Assembly: GCF_051652165.1 (NCBI RefSeq)
Contig: NZ_JBOFTR010000010.1
Span: forward strand, 1 to 36,408
Reading direction: 5' to 3'
Length of the DNA stretch: 36,408 bases
Source: Plesiomonas sp051652165
GTDB taxonomy: Bacteria; Pseudomonadota; Gammaproteobacteria; Enterobacterales; CAMTGL01
The translations under genes were made by a program, and so were the position numbers. The notes beneath the pieces were generated by a model, which saw only the letters and a list, made by a program, of their open reading frames with translations, was not told the origin of the DNA and did not search any database. This document shows, piece by piece, positions 8,204-16,922 of this stretch (positions within the stretch are counted from its first letter, which is position 1; each line of letters begins with the position of its first letter).

Positions 8204-9062
8204 GAAGCAGTGTCTGCAAATACTGACCGTAACCGGTCTTGCTTAATTGTTGTGCGGTACGGGCAACTTGTTCATCCGTCATCCACCCGTTACGCCAAGC
8301 GATCTCTTCTAAACACGCCACTTTAAAGCCCTGACGCTTCTCAACCGTTTGTACGAAGGTGCTCGCTTCAATCAGGCTATCGTGCGTACCCGTATCTAGC
8401 CAGGCAAAACCGCGCCCTAACAGCTCAACTTTTAACTCGCCTTGTTGCAGATACATATCGTTCAGGCTGGTGATCTCAAGCTCACCACGGGCAGAAGGTT
8501 TTACCTGCTTGGCCATTTCGACCACTCGGTTATCATAGAAATATAAGCCCGTCACCGCCCAGTTCGACTTAGGCTTCAACGGCTTCTCTTCCACCGAGAG
8601 CGCATTGAAGTTGTCATCAAACTCCACTACGCCAAAGCGTTCAGGATCCATCACCTGATACCCAAATACGGTTGCCCCGTTCGGGCGGGCAGCCACGGCT
8701 TTGAGCTTATCGCTGAAGTACTGGCCAAAAAAGATGTTATCGCCCAAAACTAAACATACGCTATCATCACCGATAAACTCTTCGCCAATGATAAACGCCT
8801 GCGCCAGACCGTCAGGGCTCGGCTGTACGGCATAGCTCAGTTCAATACCAAAATCCTCACCGTTACCCAGCAAACGCTCAAAGGCAGGCAAATCATCTGG
8901 CGTTGAAATAATCAAAATTTCGCGAATACCTGCCAGCATCAATACTGACAGTGGATAGTAGATCATCGGTTTATCATAAACCGGCAACATCTGCTTAGAG
9001 ACACCACGGGTAATCGGGTACAAACGCGTACCTGAGCCGCCCGCCAGAATAATTCCTTTCAT
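8181..9062 (-). CDS. rffH: Glucose-1-phosphate thymidylyltransferase RffH
   Basis: RffH makes TDP-glucose from dTTP and glucose-1-phosphate, the first step toward TDP-Fuc4NAc. It is 293 residues, the usual length. The nucleotide-binding signature GGSGTRLYPIT (residues 8-18) is followed by KQMLPVYDKPMIYYPL, and sugar-phosphate site residues lie in the EEKP and DTGTHDSL segments. It is a paralogue type of RmlA, and its place within the ECA operon decides the symbol. It lies just after rffG and overlaps wecD by 23 bases. Confidence 0.95.
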   Translation of the reverse strand: MKGIILAGGSGTRLYPITRGVSKQMLPVYDKPMIYYPLSVLMLAGIREILIISTPDDLPAFERLLGNGEDFGIELSYAVQPSPDGLAQAFIIGEEFIGDDSVCLVLGDNIFFGQYFSDKLKAVAARPNGATVFGYQVMDPERFGVVEFDDNFNALSVEEKPLKPKSNWAVTGLYFYDNRVVEMAKQVKPSARGELEITSLNDMYLQQGELKVELLGRGFAWLDTGTHDSLIEASTFVQTVEKRQGFKVACLEEIAWRNGWMTDEQVARTAQQLSKTGYGQYLQTLLHVRPRQY

Positions 9063-9065
9063 CGG

Positions 9066-10133
9066 TTACTCTCCTAAGCCCAAACGCTCACCGGCATACG
9101 AGCCGTCGAGTACCCGCTGCCACCAATCGGTGTTTGCCAGATACCACTGCACGGTTTTACGCATGCCACTTTCAAACGTCTCTTGCGGTAACCAGCCCAA
9201 TTCATCCGCAATCTTGCTAGCATCAATCGCATAGCGCAGATCGTGCCCTGGGCGATCGGCCACGTAGGTAATCAGATCGGTATATTTTTCAACACCAGCC
9301 GGCTTTTCTGGTACGAGCTCTTCTAGCAAGGCACACAAGGTGTGTACCACATCAATATTTTTGCGCTCATTATGGCCGCCAATATTGTAGGTTTCACCGA
9401 TCTCGCCTTGTGTTGCAACCAGTACCAGTGCGCGGGCATGATCTTCAACATACAGCCAATCACGCACCTGATTTCCCTGTCCATACACGGGCAAAGGTTT
9501 AGCGGCCAGTGCATTCAAAATCATTAAAGGGATCAGTTTTTCAGGGAAATGGTACGGCCCGTAGTTGTTTGAGCAGTTGGTGATAAGTGTTGGTAAACCA
9601 TAGGTACGCAGCCACGCGCGTACCAGATGATCGCTCGAGGCTTTTGAAGCCGAATACGGGCTACTTGGTGCATACGGGGTCGTTTCGGTGAACAGATCAT
9701 CGGTACCGTGCAGATCGCCATAGACCTCATCGGTTGAGATATGGTGAAAACGAAACGCGGCTTTATTGGCAGGCTCAAGCGTGTTCCAGTAACTTCTGGC
9801 CGCTTCGAGCATGTTATATGTGCCGATAATGTTGGTTTCAATAAAGGCCGCAGGGCCATCAATCGAACGATCAACATGGCTTTCTGCTGCAAGATGCATC
9901 ACCACATCCGGCTGGTAGGTAGCAAATACCCGATCAAGCTCACTGCGCTGGCAAATATCGACCTGTTCAAAGGTATAACGAGGGTTATCCGCCACCAGAG
10001 CCAGTGATTCAAGATTTCCGGCATAGGTCAGTTTATCCAGATTGACGACCTGATAGTCGGTATCTTGAATAATGTGACGCACTACGGCAGAACCAATAAA
10101 ACCGGCACCGCCAGTCACTAAAATTGTTTTCAC
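9066..10133 (-). CDS. rffG: dTDP-glucose 4,6-dehydratase RffG
   Basis: RffG dehydrates TDP-glucose to TDP-4-keto-6-deoxyglucose, the substrate of WecE. It is an extended short-chain dehydrogenase with the NAD motif GGAGFIGS at the N-terminus, the STDEVYGD active-site segment and YSASKASSDHL carrying the catalytic Tyr-x-x-x-Lys. I start at the GTG at 10133: AAAGGAG (10141-10147) lies seven bases upstream, it forms a GTGA overlap with the wecC stop, and it gives 355 residues as in E. coli. A TTG two codons earlier is possible but stands only one base from the ribosome site. Confidence 0.95.
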   Translation of the reverse strand: MKTILVTGGAGFIGSAVVRHIIQDTDYQVVNLDKLTYAGNLESLALVADNPRYTFEQVDICQRSELDRVFATYQPDVVMHLAAESHVDRSIDGPAAFIETNIIGTYNMLEAARSYWNTLEPANKAAFRFHHISTDEVYGDLHGTDDLFTETTPYAPSSPYSASKASSDHLVRAWLRTYGLPTLITNCSNNYGPYHFPEKLIPLMILNALAAKPLPVYGQGNQVRDWLYVEDHARALVLVATQGEIGETYNIGGHNERKNIDVVHTLCALLEELVPEKPAGVEKYTDLITYVADRPGHDLRYAIDASKIADELGWLPQETFESGMRKTVQWYLANTDWWQRVLDGSYAGERLGLGE

Positions 10134-11392
10134 CGCCAAACTCCTTTGGTATCAACCACCCAAGACTGTGCCACAGAATCAGCGGCAACAGCTTTAAACT
10201 GACGGTGATCAACCAGCAGTACCAGCACATCGGCATCAGCCAGAGCCTGTTCAGTACTGATAAGCTCTACCTGACCTTGTAGCTTTTTCGGCAAAGTTTC
10301 AACATTCGGCTCTACGGCCAACACTCGGCCACTGTGCCACTGTGCAATCAATTGGGTTATCTCAACTGCTGGGCTTTCGCGCAGATCATCAATATCGGGC
10401 TTAAATGCCAATCCCAGACAAGCGATACTGATATCTTGTGCCCGCTTACCGGTCGTATTCAGGCATTCGGCCACCGCCAGCTTGGTTTTTTCGACTACCC
10501 AATGCGGTTTGCCATCATTTACTTCACGGGCCGCACGGATTAAACGCGCCTCTTGCGGGTTTTGCGCCACAATAAACCACGGGTCAACGGCGATACAGTG
10601 GCCGCCAACACCGGGGCCTGGCTGCAAAATATTGACGCGCGGATGGCGATTCGCCAAGCGGATCAGTTCCCACACGTTAATGTCTTGTTTATCACAGATA
10701 ACCGACAGCTCATTGGCAAAGGCAATGTTTACATCACGGAAGCTGTTTTCGGTCAGCTTGCACATTTCGGCAGTACGTGAGTTAGTAATTACACACTCAC
10801 CTTGTACAAAGATCTTATACAAGCTGGCTGCGCGCTCAGAACAGCGTGGCGTCATTCCGCCAATAACCCGATCATTTTGAATCAGCTCAACCATCACCTT
10901 GCCCGGCAATACACGCTCAGGGCAGTAGGCAATGCTGATATCTGCCGCATCACCCGCTTGTGGTGGGAAGCTCAAGTCAGGACGAGCAGCCATCAGCCAC
11001 TGTGCCATTTGTTCTGTTGCGGTAACCGGTGAGGTGGACTCTAAAATGACCAGATCGCCTTTTTTCAGCACCGGAGCAATCGAGTTAGCTGCCGCTTCGA
11101 CGTACACCAGATCCGGCTCGTAATCCCCCTTAAACGGGGTGGGTACGGCAATTAAAAAGGCATCAGCCGCTTCCGGCGTGGTACTGGCGCGCAAAAATTG
11201 GCCTTCAACGGCCTCTTTAACCACACGGTCTAAATCAGGCTCAACAATGTGAATTTTGCCCTGATTGATGGTATCAACTGCATGCTGATTAATATCAATA
11301 CCGATTACTTTTTTCTTCGCAGACGCAAACGCTGCGGCTGTCGGCAGGCCAATATAGCCCAGACCTATCACAGAAATGGTTTCAAAGCTCAT
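10130..11392 (-). CDS. wecC: UDP-N-acetyl-D-mannosamine dehydrogenase WecC
   Basis: WecC oxidises UDP-ManNAc twice with NAD to UDP-ManNAcA, the donor for WecG. The 420-residue protein has the UDP-glucose/GDP-mannose dehydrogenase architecture: an N-terminal Rossmann motif VIGLGYIGLPTA (residues 8-19), the catalytic cysteine in PGPGVGGHCIAVDPW near residue 265, and a C-terminal UDP-binding domain with GLAFKPDIDDLRESPA. It overlaps wecB by 11 bases and rffG by four. Confidence 0.96.
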   Translation of the reverse strand: MSFETISVIGLGYIGLPTAAAFASAKKKVIGIDINQHAVDTINQGKIHIVEPDLDRVVKEAVEGQFLRASTTPEAADAFLIAVPTPFKGDYEPDLVYVEAAANSIAPVLKKGDLVILESTSPVTATEQMAQWLMAARPDLSFPPQAGDAADISIAYCPERVLPGKVMVELIQNDRVIGGMTPRCSERAASLYKIFVQGECVITNSRTAEMCKLTENSFRDVNIAFANELSVICDKQDINVWELIRLANRHPRVNILQPGPGVGGHCIAVDPWFIVAQNPQEARLIRAAREVNDGKPHWVVEKTKLAVAECLNTTGKRAQDISIACLGLAFKPDIDDLRESPAVEITQLIAQWHSGRVLAVEPNVETLPKKLQGQVELISTEQALADADVLVLLVDHRQFKAVAADSVAQSWVVDTKGVWR

Positions 11393-12521
11393 GGCGAGTC
11401 ACCTGATTATTCATTAATGCATCAAGAATTCGTTGGCAGGCATGCCCGTCACCATACGGGTTATGGGCACGACTCATGCGATGGTATTCGTCGTTATCAC
11501 TGAGCAGACACGAAACTTCAGCAACAATGGTCTCGACTTGCGTACCGATCAATCTGACCGTTCCGGCCGCGACCGCTTCAGGGCGTTCGGTTGTATCACG
11601 CAATACCAAGACCGGTTTCCCCAGTGATGGTGCTTCTTCTTGAATACCGCCAGAGTCGGTCAGGATCAAGTAAGCGCGGTGCATCAGGTAAACAAACGGC
11701 AGATAGTCTTGCGGATCGATCAAAATGACATTATCGATACCGCTTAAAATACGGTTAACCGGCTCACGTACATTCGGGTTGAGGTGCATCGGGTAGACAA
11801 TCTGTGCATCGGGATGCTGACGGGCAATGTGCGCCAGCGCAGTACAGATCCGCTCAAACCCGCCACCAAAACTCTCTCGGCGGTGGCCAGTGACCAAGAT
11901 CATCTTGGTATCTTCCCGTAAAAACGGATAGCGCGACTCAACGCTGTGCAGCAGCGCCGAATCATTGAGCAGCTTATCTCGCACCCAAAACAGCGCATCA
12001 ATCACCGTATTTCCGGTGACAAATATCTGTGGTTCAGGAATATGTTCTTGGCGTAAATTTTGGTGTGACGTTTCAGTCGGGGCAAAATGGTAGTGTGCCA
12101 GATGACCGGTCAGTTTACGGTTACCCTCTTCTGGCCACGGCGAGTAAAGGTTGCCCGTTCGTAGCCCCGCCTCAACATGTCCAACCGGAATTTGGTGGTA
12201 AAAGGCCGCTAAACTGGCGGCCATTGTGGTTGTCGTATCACCGTGAACCAGCACTACATCAGGCTGAAACTCATTAAGCACCGGTTTTAAGCCTTCAAGA
12301 ATACGGCAAGTAATCTCGGTTAGCCCTTGACCTGGACGCATGATATTCAGATCAAAATCAGGGGTGATATCAAACAGCTTCAAGACTTGATCGAGCATCT
12401 CACGATGTTGCGCGGTAACACATACCTTCGCTTCAAACGCAGGATGCTCGGCTAAAGCATGAACGAGTGGTGCCATTTTAATGGCTTCAGGACGCGTACC
12501 GAAAACGGTCAACACTTTCAC
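11382..12521 (-). CDS. wecB: UDP-GlcNAc 2-epimerase WecB (non-hydrolysing)
   Basis: WecB interconverts UDP-GlcNAc and UDP-ManNAc, supplying WecC. The 379-residue product begins VKVLTVFGTRPEAIKMAPL, the family start, and carries the catalytic regions LVHGDTTTT, HVEAGLRTG, VTGHRRESFG and SGGIQEEAPSLGKP. I chose the GTG at 12521 because E. coli WecB begins at the same residue and AAAGAG lies about seven bases upstream. A GTG 17 codons further up gives a longer frame without similarity. The gene overlaps wecC by 11 bases. Confidence 0.95.
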   Translation of the reverse strand: MKVLTVFGTRPEAIKMAPLVHALAEHPAFEAKVCVTAQHREMLDQVLKLFDITPDFDLNIMRPGQGLTEITCRILEGLKPVLNEFQPDVVLVHGDTTTTMAASLAAFYHQIPVGHVEAGLRTGNLYSPWPEEGNRKLTGHLAHYHFAPTETSHQNLRQEHIPEPQIFVTGNTVIDALFWVRDKLLNDSALLHSVESRYPFLREDTKMILVTGHRRESFGGGFERICTALAHIARQHPDAQIVYPMHLNPNVREPVNRILSGIDNVILIDPQDYLPFVYLMHRAYLILTDSGGIQEEAPSLGKPVLVLRDTTERPEAVAAGTVRLIGTQVETIVAEVSCLLSDNDEYHRMSRAHNPYGDGHACQRILDALMNNQVTRHEL

Positions 12522-12610
12522 AGCAATACTCTTTATTTTGTTGTTTTGGTTGTGCTGTTTAACGAGCAGCACCTAAAAGTAGGGGGCACTCTCATCGCCC
12601 CCGAATTGAT

Positions 12611-13561
12611 TTATGGTGCTGAAATGCGACGAGCAACAACAATACCAGCACCAATCATTGCGCCAATAAATCCCCACAGAACAAATAAGAATACTCGGCG
12701 AGGTTTATCACGTTTAACTGGCTCAACAGGGGTACGTAAATAGCGGAATGTTTCGATATTACTATCAAGTTTAGGTGTTATCGCTAAACCTGCCAAGACT
12801 GCTTTATTCTGGGCATAATCGACATCAAAGTTAGCCGCTTGTAGCGTTTCATTATCAGTTTCGCTGTTAGTACTGTTAGGGTCTGTTAGCGCATGTCGAC
12901 GCTGGTACACCGCTTGTGCAACAGATGCTTGGCGAGCCACCAGAGCTTTAACTGACTGTAACCGAGACTGCCAACGGCCATCGAGATTATCGCGCAGTGC
13001 AGCTACTGCACGGGTATTAGCAAAAGCAATGTACTGCTTTAGCAGTGTACTAGCATCAGATGCTGTTTCTGCACTTAAACGAATACTGTCGTACGGTGTT
13101 TTTTTGTCATCTTTTCCCGTAAAGGTAATGTCATCGATGAGATCATTGAGTAATTGACCATCAGCACTAGCATTCCCTTCTAAACGCGAACGGTAATAGT
13201 CAGTTTGTAGCCAAAAATCGCGCCGCGTATCGTATGATCCCAGTTGCATACGCAGTTCATCATACGCTTCATCTTGTACGGGAGGTAACGCAACACTGGC
13301 AGTTCCTTGAATATCCAGCCCACGCAGGTATTGCTGCAAAGAGAAGTAGTTACCCAATTGGCTGGTCAATGGTTTATCGGTAATTGCATTGGCACTCCAC
13401 TCTTGCTTAACGGCGTAAGAGTAAATCAGTGCCGCGGCTGCAAACAGGGCGGCAACCCCAATAATCCACATTTTACCTAGCCACAACGCACGGACTAATC
13501 CTCGAATATCAAGTTCATTATCCATGTCATTGTTGGTCTGTTCTGATACCTGCTTTATCAC
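12611..13561 (-). CDS. wzzE: ECA chain-length regulator WzzE
   Basis: WzzE is an inner-membrane polysaccharide co-polymerase that sets ECA chain length together with WzyE. The 316-residue product has an N-terminal membrane helix (about residues 33-50), a long periplasmic, largely helical domain, the PVEPVKRDKPRR segment and a C-terminal membrane helix. The NELDIRGL motif before the first helix matches E. coli WzzE. It is about 30 residues shorter than the 348-residue E. coli protein; by eye the gap falls in the helical region around residue 230. The start is a GTG with GAGG 11 bases upstream; an ATG 12 codons later is the alternative. Confidence 0.92.
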   Translation of the reverse strand: MIKQVSEQTNNDMDNELDIRGLVRALWLGKMWIIGVAALFAAAALIYSYAVKQEWSANAITDKPLTSQLGNYFSLQQYLRGLDIQGTASVALPPVQDEAYDELRMQLGSYDTRRDFWLQTDYYRSRLEGNASADGQLLNDLIDDITFTGKDDKKTPYDSIRLSAETASDASTLLKQYIAFANTRAVAALRDNLDGRWQSRLQSVKALVARQASVAQAVYQRRHALTDPNSTNSETDNETLQAANFDVDYAQNKAVLAGLAITPKLDSNIETFRYLRTPVEPVKRDKPRRVFLFVLWGFIGAMIGAGIVVARRISAP

Positions 13562-13597
13562 GACGCTATAATCCTCAATGGCACAAAACCTGTCATC

Positions 13598-14707
13598 TTA
13601 AAAATGCCGCCCAAGCCATACGGTTAACCGACGACGTACACGGCGAACAAACCGAGTGGCAACCCAAGCTCGACTAATACAATATCCATACACTACAAAG
13701 GTCAGTAAAAACGCCAGTAACATCACCCACTCAGGCCAACGCATCCACTCACCGAAAATACCAAAACCGGCTAAGAGTGCGGCAACCCCCGTAATCACTA
13801 AAAAGGCCTGACCAGAAGAGAAGCCTGCTCGCATCACCATATGGTGAATATGCTGGCGATCGGGTGAAAACGGGCTATGCCCTTTTTTTATCCGGCGATA
13901 TGTAATGGTAATCATATCCATCAACGGAATCGCAATAACCCACAACGCTGTTACCGGATTAAGCGGGTGATTCTGCCCTTGTGTGCTTTGTAGCAGTAAC
14001 CACACCACGGTAAAGCCAATCACGGTACTGCCTGCATCCCCCATAAAAACCTTAAATTTACGCCCCCAAGGGATCCCTAAATTCAACAAAATATAGGGTG
14101 CTATCGCCGCAATAATCGCAAAGCACCATAGGGCCAAAGACCCTTGGTTATCGAGTAAAAACAAAATCCCCAATGAACCAAAGGTGACACATGATAAGCC
14201 ACCGAGCAGACCATCAATACCATCGACCATATTAAACGCATTAATAGCAGCCAGTACGGCAAGCAGCGTTAAAACATAGCCTAATGGCCCAAGTGTCAGC
14301 TCCCATGAACCTAAAATATTGCCTAAACTGCTTAAATGCAGACCACCAACACTCATCATGATAATGGCGATAGCAGCTTGTACACAGGCTCGGATTTTTA
14401 CACTGACATCAAAGCGATCATCTAAAATACCAACCACTAATAAAATACCCGCACAAAACAAGTAAAGACCGGGTTGGCGCAAATGCGACCAGTGCTGAAT
14501 AAAGAAAAAAGCCATACCTGAAAATACCGATATTCCGCCCACCAACGGAATTAACCCATTGTGTAGTTTGCGGTAATTCGGTTTATCTACTAGCCCAATT
14601 TTGCGTGCAACTTTGCGCGCAAGAAACAGTGAAGCTAGTGAGAAAAGAAACACAAAAAGAAGATCACTACCCATCATGAGCACGTCACTGCGAAGAAAGT
14701 TCACCAT
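13598..14707 (-). CDS. wecA: Undecaprenyl-phosphate GlcNAc-1-phosphate transferase WecA
   Basis: WecA transfers GlcNAc-1-phosphate from UDP-GlcNAc to undecaprenyl phosphate, making lipid I and starting ECA synthesis; in many enteric bacteria it also starts O antigen. The 369-residue, roughly eleven-helix protein has the PNPT-family motifs: DDRFD (96-100), NMVDGIDG (159-166), GDAGS (223-227) and the HIHH motif (286-289), all binding the Mg-nucleotide or forming the active site. The ATG at 14707 has AAGGG six bases upstream. It is the first gene of the ECA operon, with a 235-base leader between it and the rho terminator. Confidence 0.96.
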   Translation of the reverse strand: MVNFLRSDVLMMGSDLLFVFLFSLASLFLARKVARKIGLVDKPNYRKLHNGLIPLVGGISVFSGMAFFFIQHWSHLRQPGLYLFCAGILLVVGILDDRFDVSVKIRACVQAAIAIIMMSVGGLHLSSLGNILGSWELTLGPLGYVLTLLAVLAAINAFNMVDGIDGLLGGLSCVTFGSLGILFLLDNQGSLALWCFAIIAAIAPYILLNLGIPWGRKFKVFMGDAGSTVIGFTVVWLLLQSTQGQNHPLNPVTALWVIAIPLMDMITITYRRIKKGHSPFSPDRQHIHHMVMRAGFSSGQAFLVITGVAALLAGFGIFGEWMRWPEWVMLLAFLLTFVVYGYCISRAWVATRFVRRVRRRLTVWLGRHF

Positions 14708-14942
14708 CCATAGCCCTTGAATGAGGTGCTCACCTGCACCCTGTAAACTGGTATTAATATATCAAGTCAACCTATAACCGAAACAGACTTGGCTGTGCAA
14801 GAGAGCACCCATAATTACATCTATTACTGTTTATGCCTGAGATCCGATACGGCCTATAAATACCTATCTATTACCCGTAATCTTAACGCTATTTTTCAAA
14901 TGAATAAACGCGTCGCCGATCAGCGACAAATTTGTCGGCTTG
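14708..14942 (-). promoter_or_regulatory. Leader and promoter region of the ECA operon
   Basis: This AT-rich stretch must hold the wecA promoter on the minus strand. Candidates are TTGAAA with an 18-bp spacer and GGTAAT (about 14871-14900) and TTGACT with a 17-bp spacer and TTTACA nearer the gene; neither is convincing. A perfect 14-bp palindrome CGACAAATTTGTCG lies at 14924-14937. A GGTGCTC/GAGCACC pair could fold the leader just ahead of wecA. I see no RfaH ops element. Confidence 0.45.
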
Positions 14943-14975
14943 AAAAAATAAAAGCGTCGCTAAAGAGCGACGCTT
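14943..14975 (-). terminator. Terminator after rho
   Basis: On the minus strand AAGCGTCGCT (14966-14975) and AGCGACGCTT (14952-14961) pair around a four-base loop, followed by TTATTTTTT. It lies 25 bases past the rho stop and separates rho from the ECA operon, although read-through is possible. Confidence 0.88.
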
Positions 14976-14999
14976 TTGGAGAGATATCCAACAATATAT

Positions 15000-16259
15000 T
15001 TAAGAACGTTTCATCATGTCGAAAAATTCATCGTTGGTTTTGGTCATTGCCAATTTATTGATCAAAAATTCCATCGCATCAATTTCACCCATTGGGTGCA
15101 ATATTTTGCGTAAAATCCACATTTTTTGCAGCTCTTCTGACGATGTCAGCAGCTCTTCGCGGCGTGTACCTGAGCGGTTGTAATCAATCGCAGGGAATAC
15201 ACGTTTTTCAGCAATTTTACGCGCAAGGTGCAGTTCCATGTTACCTGTACCTTTAAACTCTTCGTAGATCACTTCATCCATCTTCGAGCCGGTATCAACC
15301 AGCGCAGTGGCGATAATGGTCAGGCTACCGCCCTCTTCTACGTTACGCGCGGCACCAAAGAAACGCTTTGGACGATGCAGAGCGTTGGCATCAACACCAC
15401 CCGTCAATACTTTACCGGATGCTGGAACAACGGTGTTATACGCACGTGCCAGACGAGTAATCGAGTCAAGCAAGATAACCACATCTTTCTTATGCTCAAC
15501 CAAACGCTTGGCCTTTTCGATCACCATTTCAGCAACCTGTACGTGGCGAGAAGCCGGCTCATCAAAGGTGGAGGCGACCACTTCACCGTTTACCAGACGC
15601 TGCATCTCGGTCACTTCTTCTGGACGCTCGTCAATCAGCAGCACCATCAGCACGCAATCAGGGTGATTTGCCGCAATGCTCTGGGCAATATTTTGCAGCA
15701 GCATGGTTTTACCCGCTTTAGGCGGTGCAACAATCAATGCCCGTTGACCACAACCGATCGGTGATGCCAGATCAAGCACGCGCGCGGTGAGATCTTCGGT
15801 CGAACCGTTACCGCGTTCCATACGTAAACGGCGATTAGCATGCAGTGGGGTTAAGTTTTCGAATAAAATCTTATTGCGGGAGCTTTCTGGTCGGTCAAAG
15901 TTAACTTCGTTAACTTTTAGCAGGGCAAAATAACGCTCACCCTCTTTAGGTGGCCGGATTTTCCCGGCAATGGTATCACCTGTGCGCAAATTAAAACGGC
16001 GAATTTGACTCGGTGAAACATAGATATCATCAGGGCCAGCAAGATATGAGCAATCAGCAGAACGGAGGAAACCAAATCCGTCTTGTAATATCTCTAGCAC
16101 ACCATCGCCAAAGATATCCTCGCCACTTTTGGCGTGCTGTTTCAAAATCGCAAAGATAATATCCTGCTTACGCATCCGAGCCATGTTTTCGAGGCCCATA
16201 GATTCACCAAGCGCGACAAGCTCAGAGACTGGTGTATTTTTTAGTTCGGTAAGATTCAT
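15000..16259 (-). CDS. rho: Transcription termination factor Rho
   Basis: Rho is a hexameric RNA-dependent ATPase that binds untranslated C-rich RNA and dislodges RNA polymerase. The 419-residue product has the same length as E. coli Rho and is nearly identical along most of its length. The N-terminal helical and RNA-binding cold-shock-like domain includes the GFGFLR segment; the ATPase domain has the P-loop APPKAGKT (178-185), VLLIDERPEEVTE and the Q/R-loop regions. I start at MNLTELKNTPVSEL (16259) to match the family. Residue 170 is Cys where E. coli has Arg, just before the P-loop. A 26-codon leader frame ends in an ATGA overlap with this start. In E. coli rho is autoregulated by attenuation in its leader. 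Confidence 0.97.
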   Translation of the reverse strand: MNLTELKNTPVSELVALGESMGLENMARMRKQDIIFAILKQHAKSGEDIFGDGVLEILQDGFGFLRSADCSYLAGPDDIYVSPSQIRRFNLRTGDTIAGKIRPPKEGERYFALLKVNEVNFDRPESSRNKILFENLTPLHANRRLRMERGNGSTEDLTARVLDLASPIGCGQRALIVAPPKAGKTMLLQNIAQSIAANHPDCVLMVLLIDERPEEVTEMQRLVNGEVVASTFDEPASRHVQVAEMVIEKAKRLVEHKKDVVILLDSITRLARAYNTVVPASGKVLTGGVDANALHRPKRFFGAARNVEEGGSLTIIATALVDTGSKMDEVIYEEFKGTGNMELHLARKIAEKRVFPAIDYNRSGTRREELLTSSEELQKMWILRKILHPMGEIDAMEFLINKLAMTKTNDEFFDMMKRS

Positions 16260-16336
16260 AACGATGGGTTCTTGATAGTGAACTCGGAGATAAGCCAATC
16301 ACGGGAATACTGGTTAACACAACAGCCTGTTAGCAT
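16256..16336 (-). CDS. Possible leader peptide upstream of rho
   Basis: A 26-codon frame starts at the ATG at 16336, begins MLTGCCVNQY and ends with TGA overlapping the rho ATG in ATGA. E. coli has a short leader ORF (rhoL) upstream of rho, but I see no convincing similarity to it. No good ribosome site precedes this frame. Rho's own start also lacks a clear Shine-Dalgarno sequence, so coupling is conceivable. Low confidence. Confidence 0.25.
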   Translation of the reverse strand: MLTGCCVNQYSRDWLISEFTIKNPSL

Positions 16337-16416
16337 AGGCCAGTAATCAGTGATAATAAGAAGAATTAGGTGCGTTTAAGCAGTAACTGTAAACTAACAT
16401 CAAATCAGAAATGCGT

Positions 16417-16456
16417 CTAGCAGTTGGTTAAATAAAATGCAAATTCCAACTGCTAG
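16417..16456. repeat. Inverted repeat between trxA and rho
   Basis: CTAGCAGTTGG (16417-16427) is repeated exactly in inverted form at 16446-16456, with an 18-base loop. On the minus strand it lies just after the trxA stop. No T-tract follows, so it is not a standard terminator; it could protect or process the trxA mRNA 3' end or act in the rho leader. Confidence 0.6.
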
Positions 16457-16479
16457 CCACTATTTTAACTGAAATTAAC

Positions 16480-16806
16480 TCAAATGTGTGTATCTAAAAA
16501 CTCTTTCAGTTGAGTTTTAGAGAGCGCGCCCACTTTTGTCGCTGCCACTGCACCATCTTTGAACAGCAACAGGGTTGGAATACCACGAATGCCATATTTT
16601 GGCGCGGTTGCCGCATTTTGATCAATATTTAATTTTGCAACGGTAACACGACCTTGGTACTCAGTGGCAATTTCATCAAGAATTGGTGCAATCATTTTGC
16701 ACGGACCACACCACTCGGCCCAGAAATCGACTAAGACAGGGCCTGTAGCATTAATGACATCAGTTTCAAAGCTGCTATCGGTCAGTTGAACAATTTTATC
16801 GCTCAT
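16480..16806 (-). CDS. trxA: Thioredoxin 1
   Basis: Thioredoxin is a small cytoplasmic disulfide reductase that donates electrons to ribonucleotide reductase, PAPS reductase and other partners, and is recycled by thioredoxin reductase. The 108-residue product has the active site WCGPC (32-36), the cis-proline segment GIRGIPTLLLF and the buried Asp in VLVDFWAEW. The ATG at 16806 follows GGGAGT four bases upstream and gives the family length; the frame extends 13 codons further without similarity. It lies upstream of rho and divergent from rhlB, as in E. coli. Confidence 0.97.
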   Translation of the reverse strand: MSDKIVQLTDSSFETDVINATGPVLVDFWAEWCGPCKMIAPILDEIATEYQGRVTVAKLNIDQNAATAPKYGIRGIPTLLLFKDGAVAATKVGALSKTQLKEFLDTHI

Positions 16807-16922
16807 CTTTACTCCCAAATATTTATTGTTGTGTTGGTGTAACATTGACCAACCGTTGTTATTGACTTTATTTCAATGGATACGCTTTCGTAAAGCAAGA
16901 GTTAGCTGATATTCTATCCACT
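16807..16922. promoter_or_regulatory. Divergent promoter region trxA / rhlB
   Basis: This 116-base gap must hold promoters for both genes. A candidate for rhlB on the plus strand is TTGTTA, a 17-bp spacer and GATACG. For trxA the minus strand shows only weak boxes. The arrangement matches E. coli, but I cannot place start sites. Confidence 0.4.

Noticed and set aside
15228..15764. 178-codon plus-strand frame inside rho
   Set aside because: It is antisense to a highly conserved gene, and its composition mirrors rho codons.
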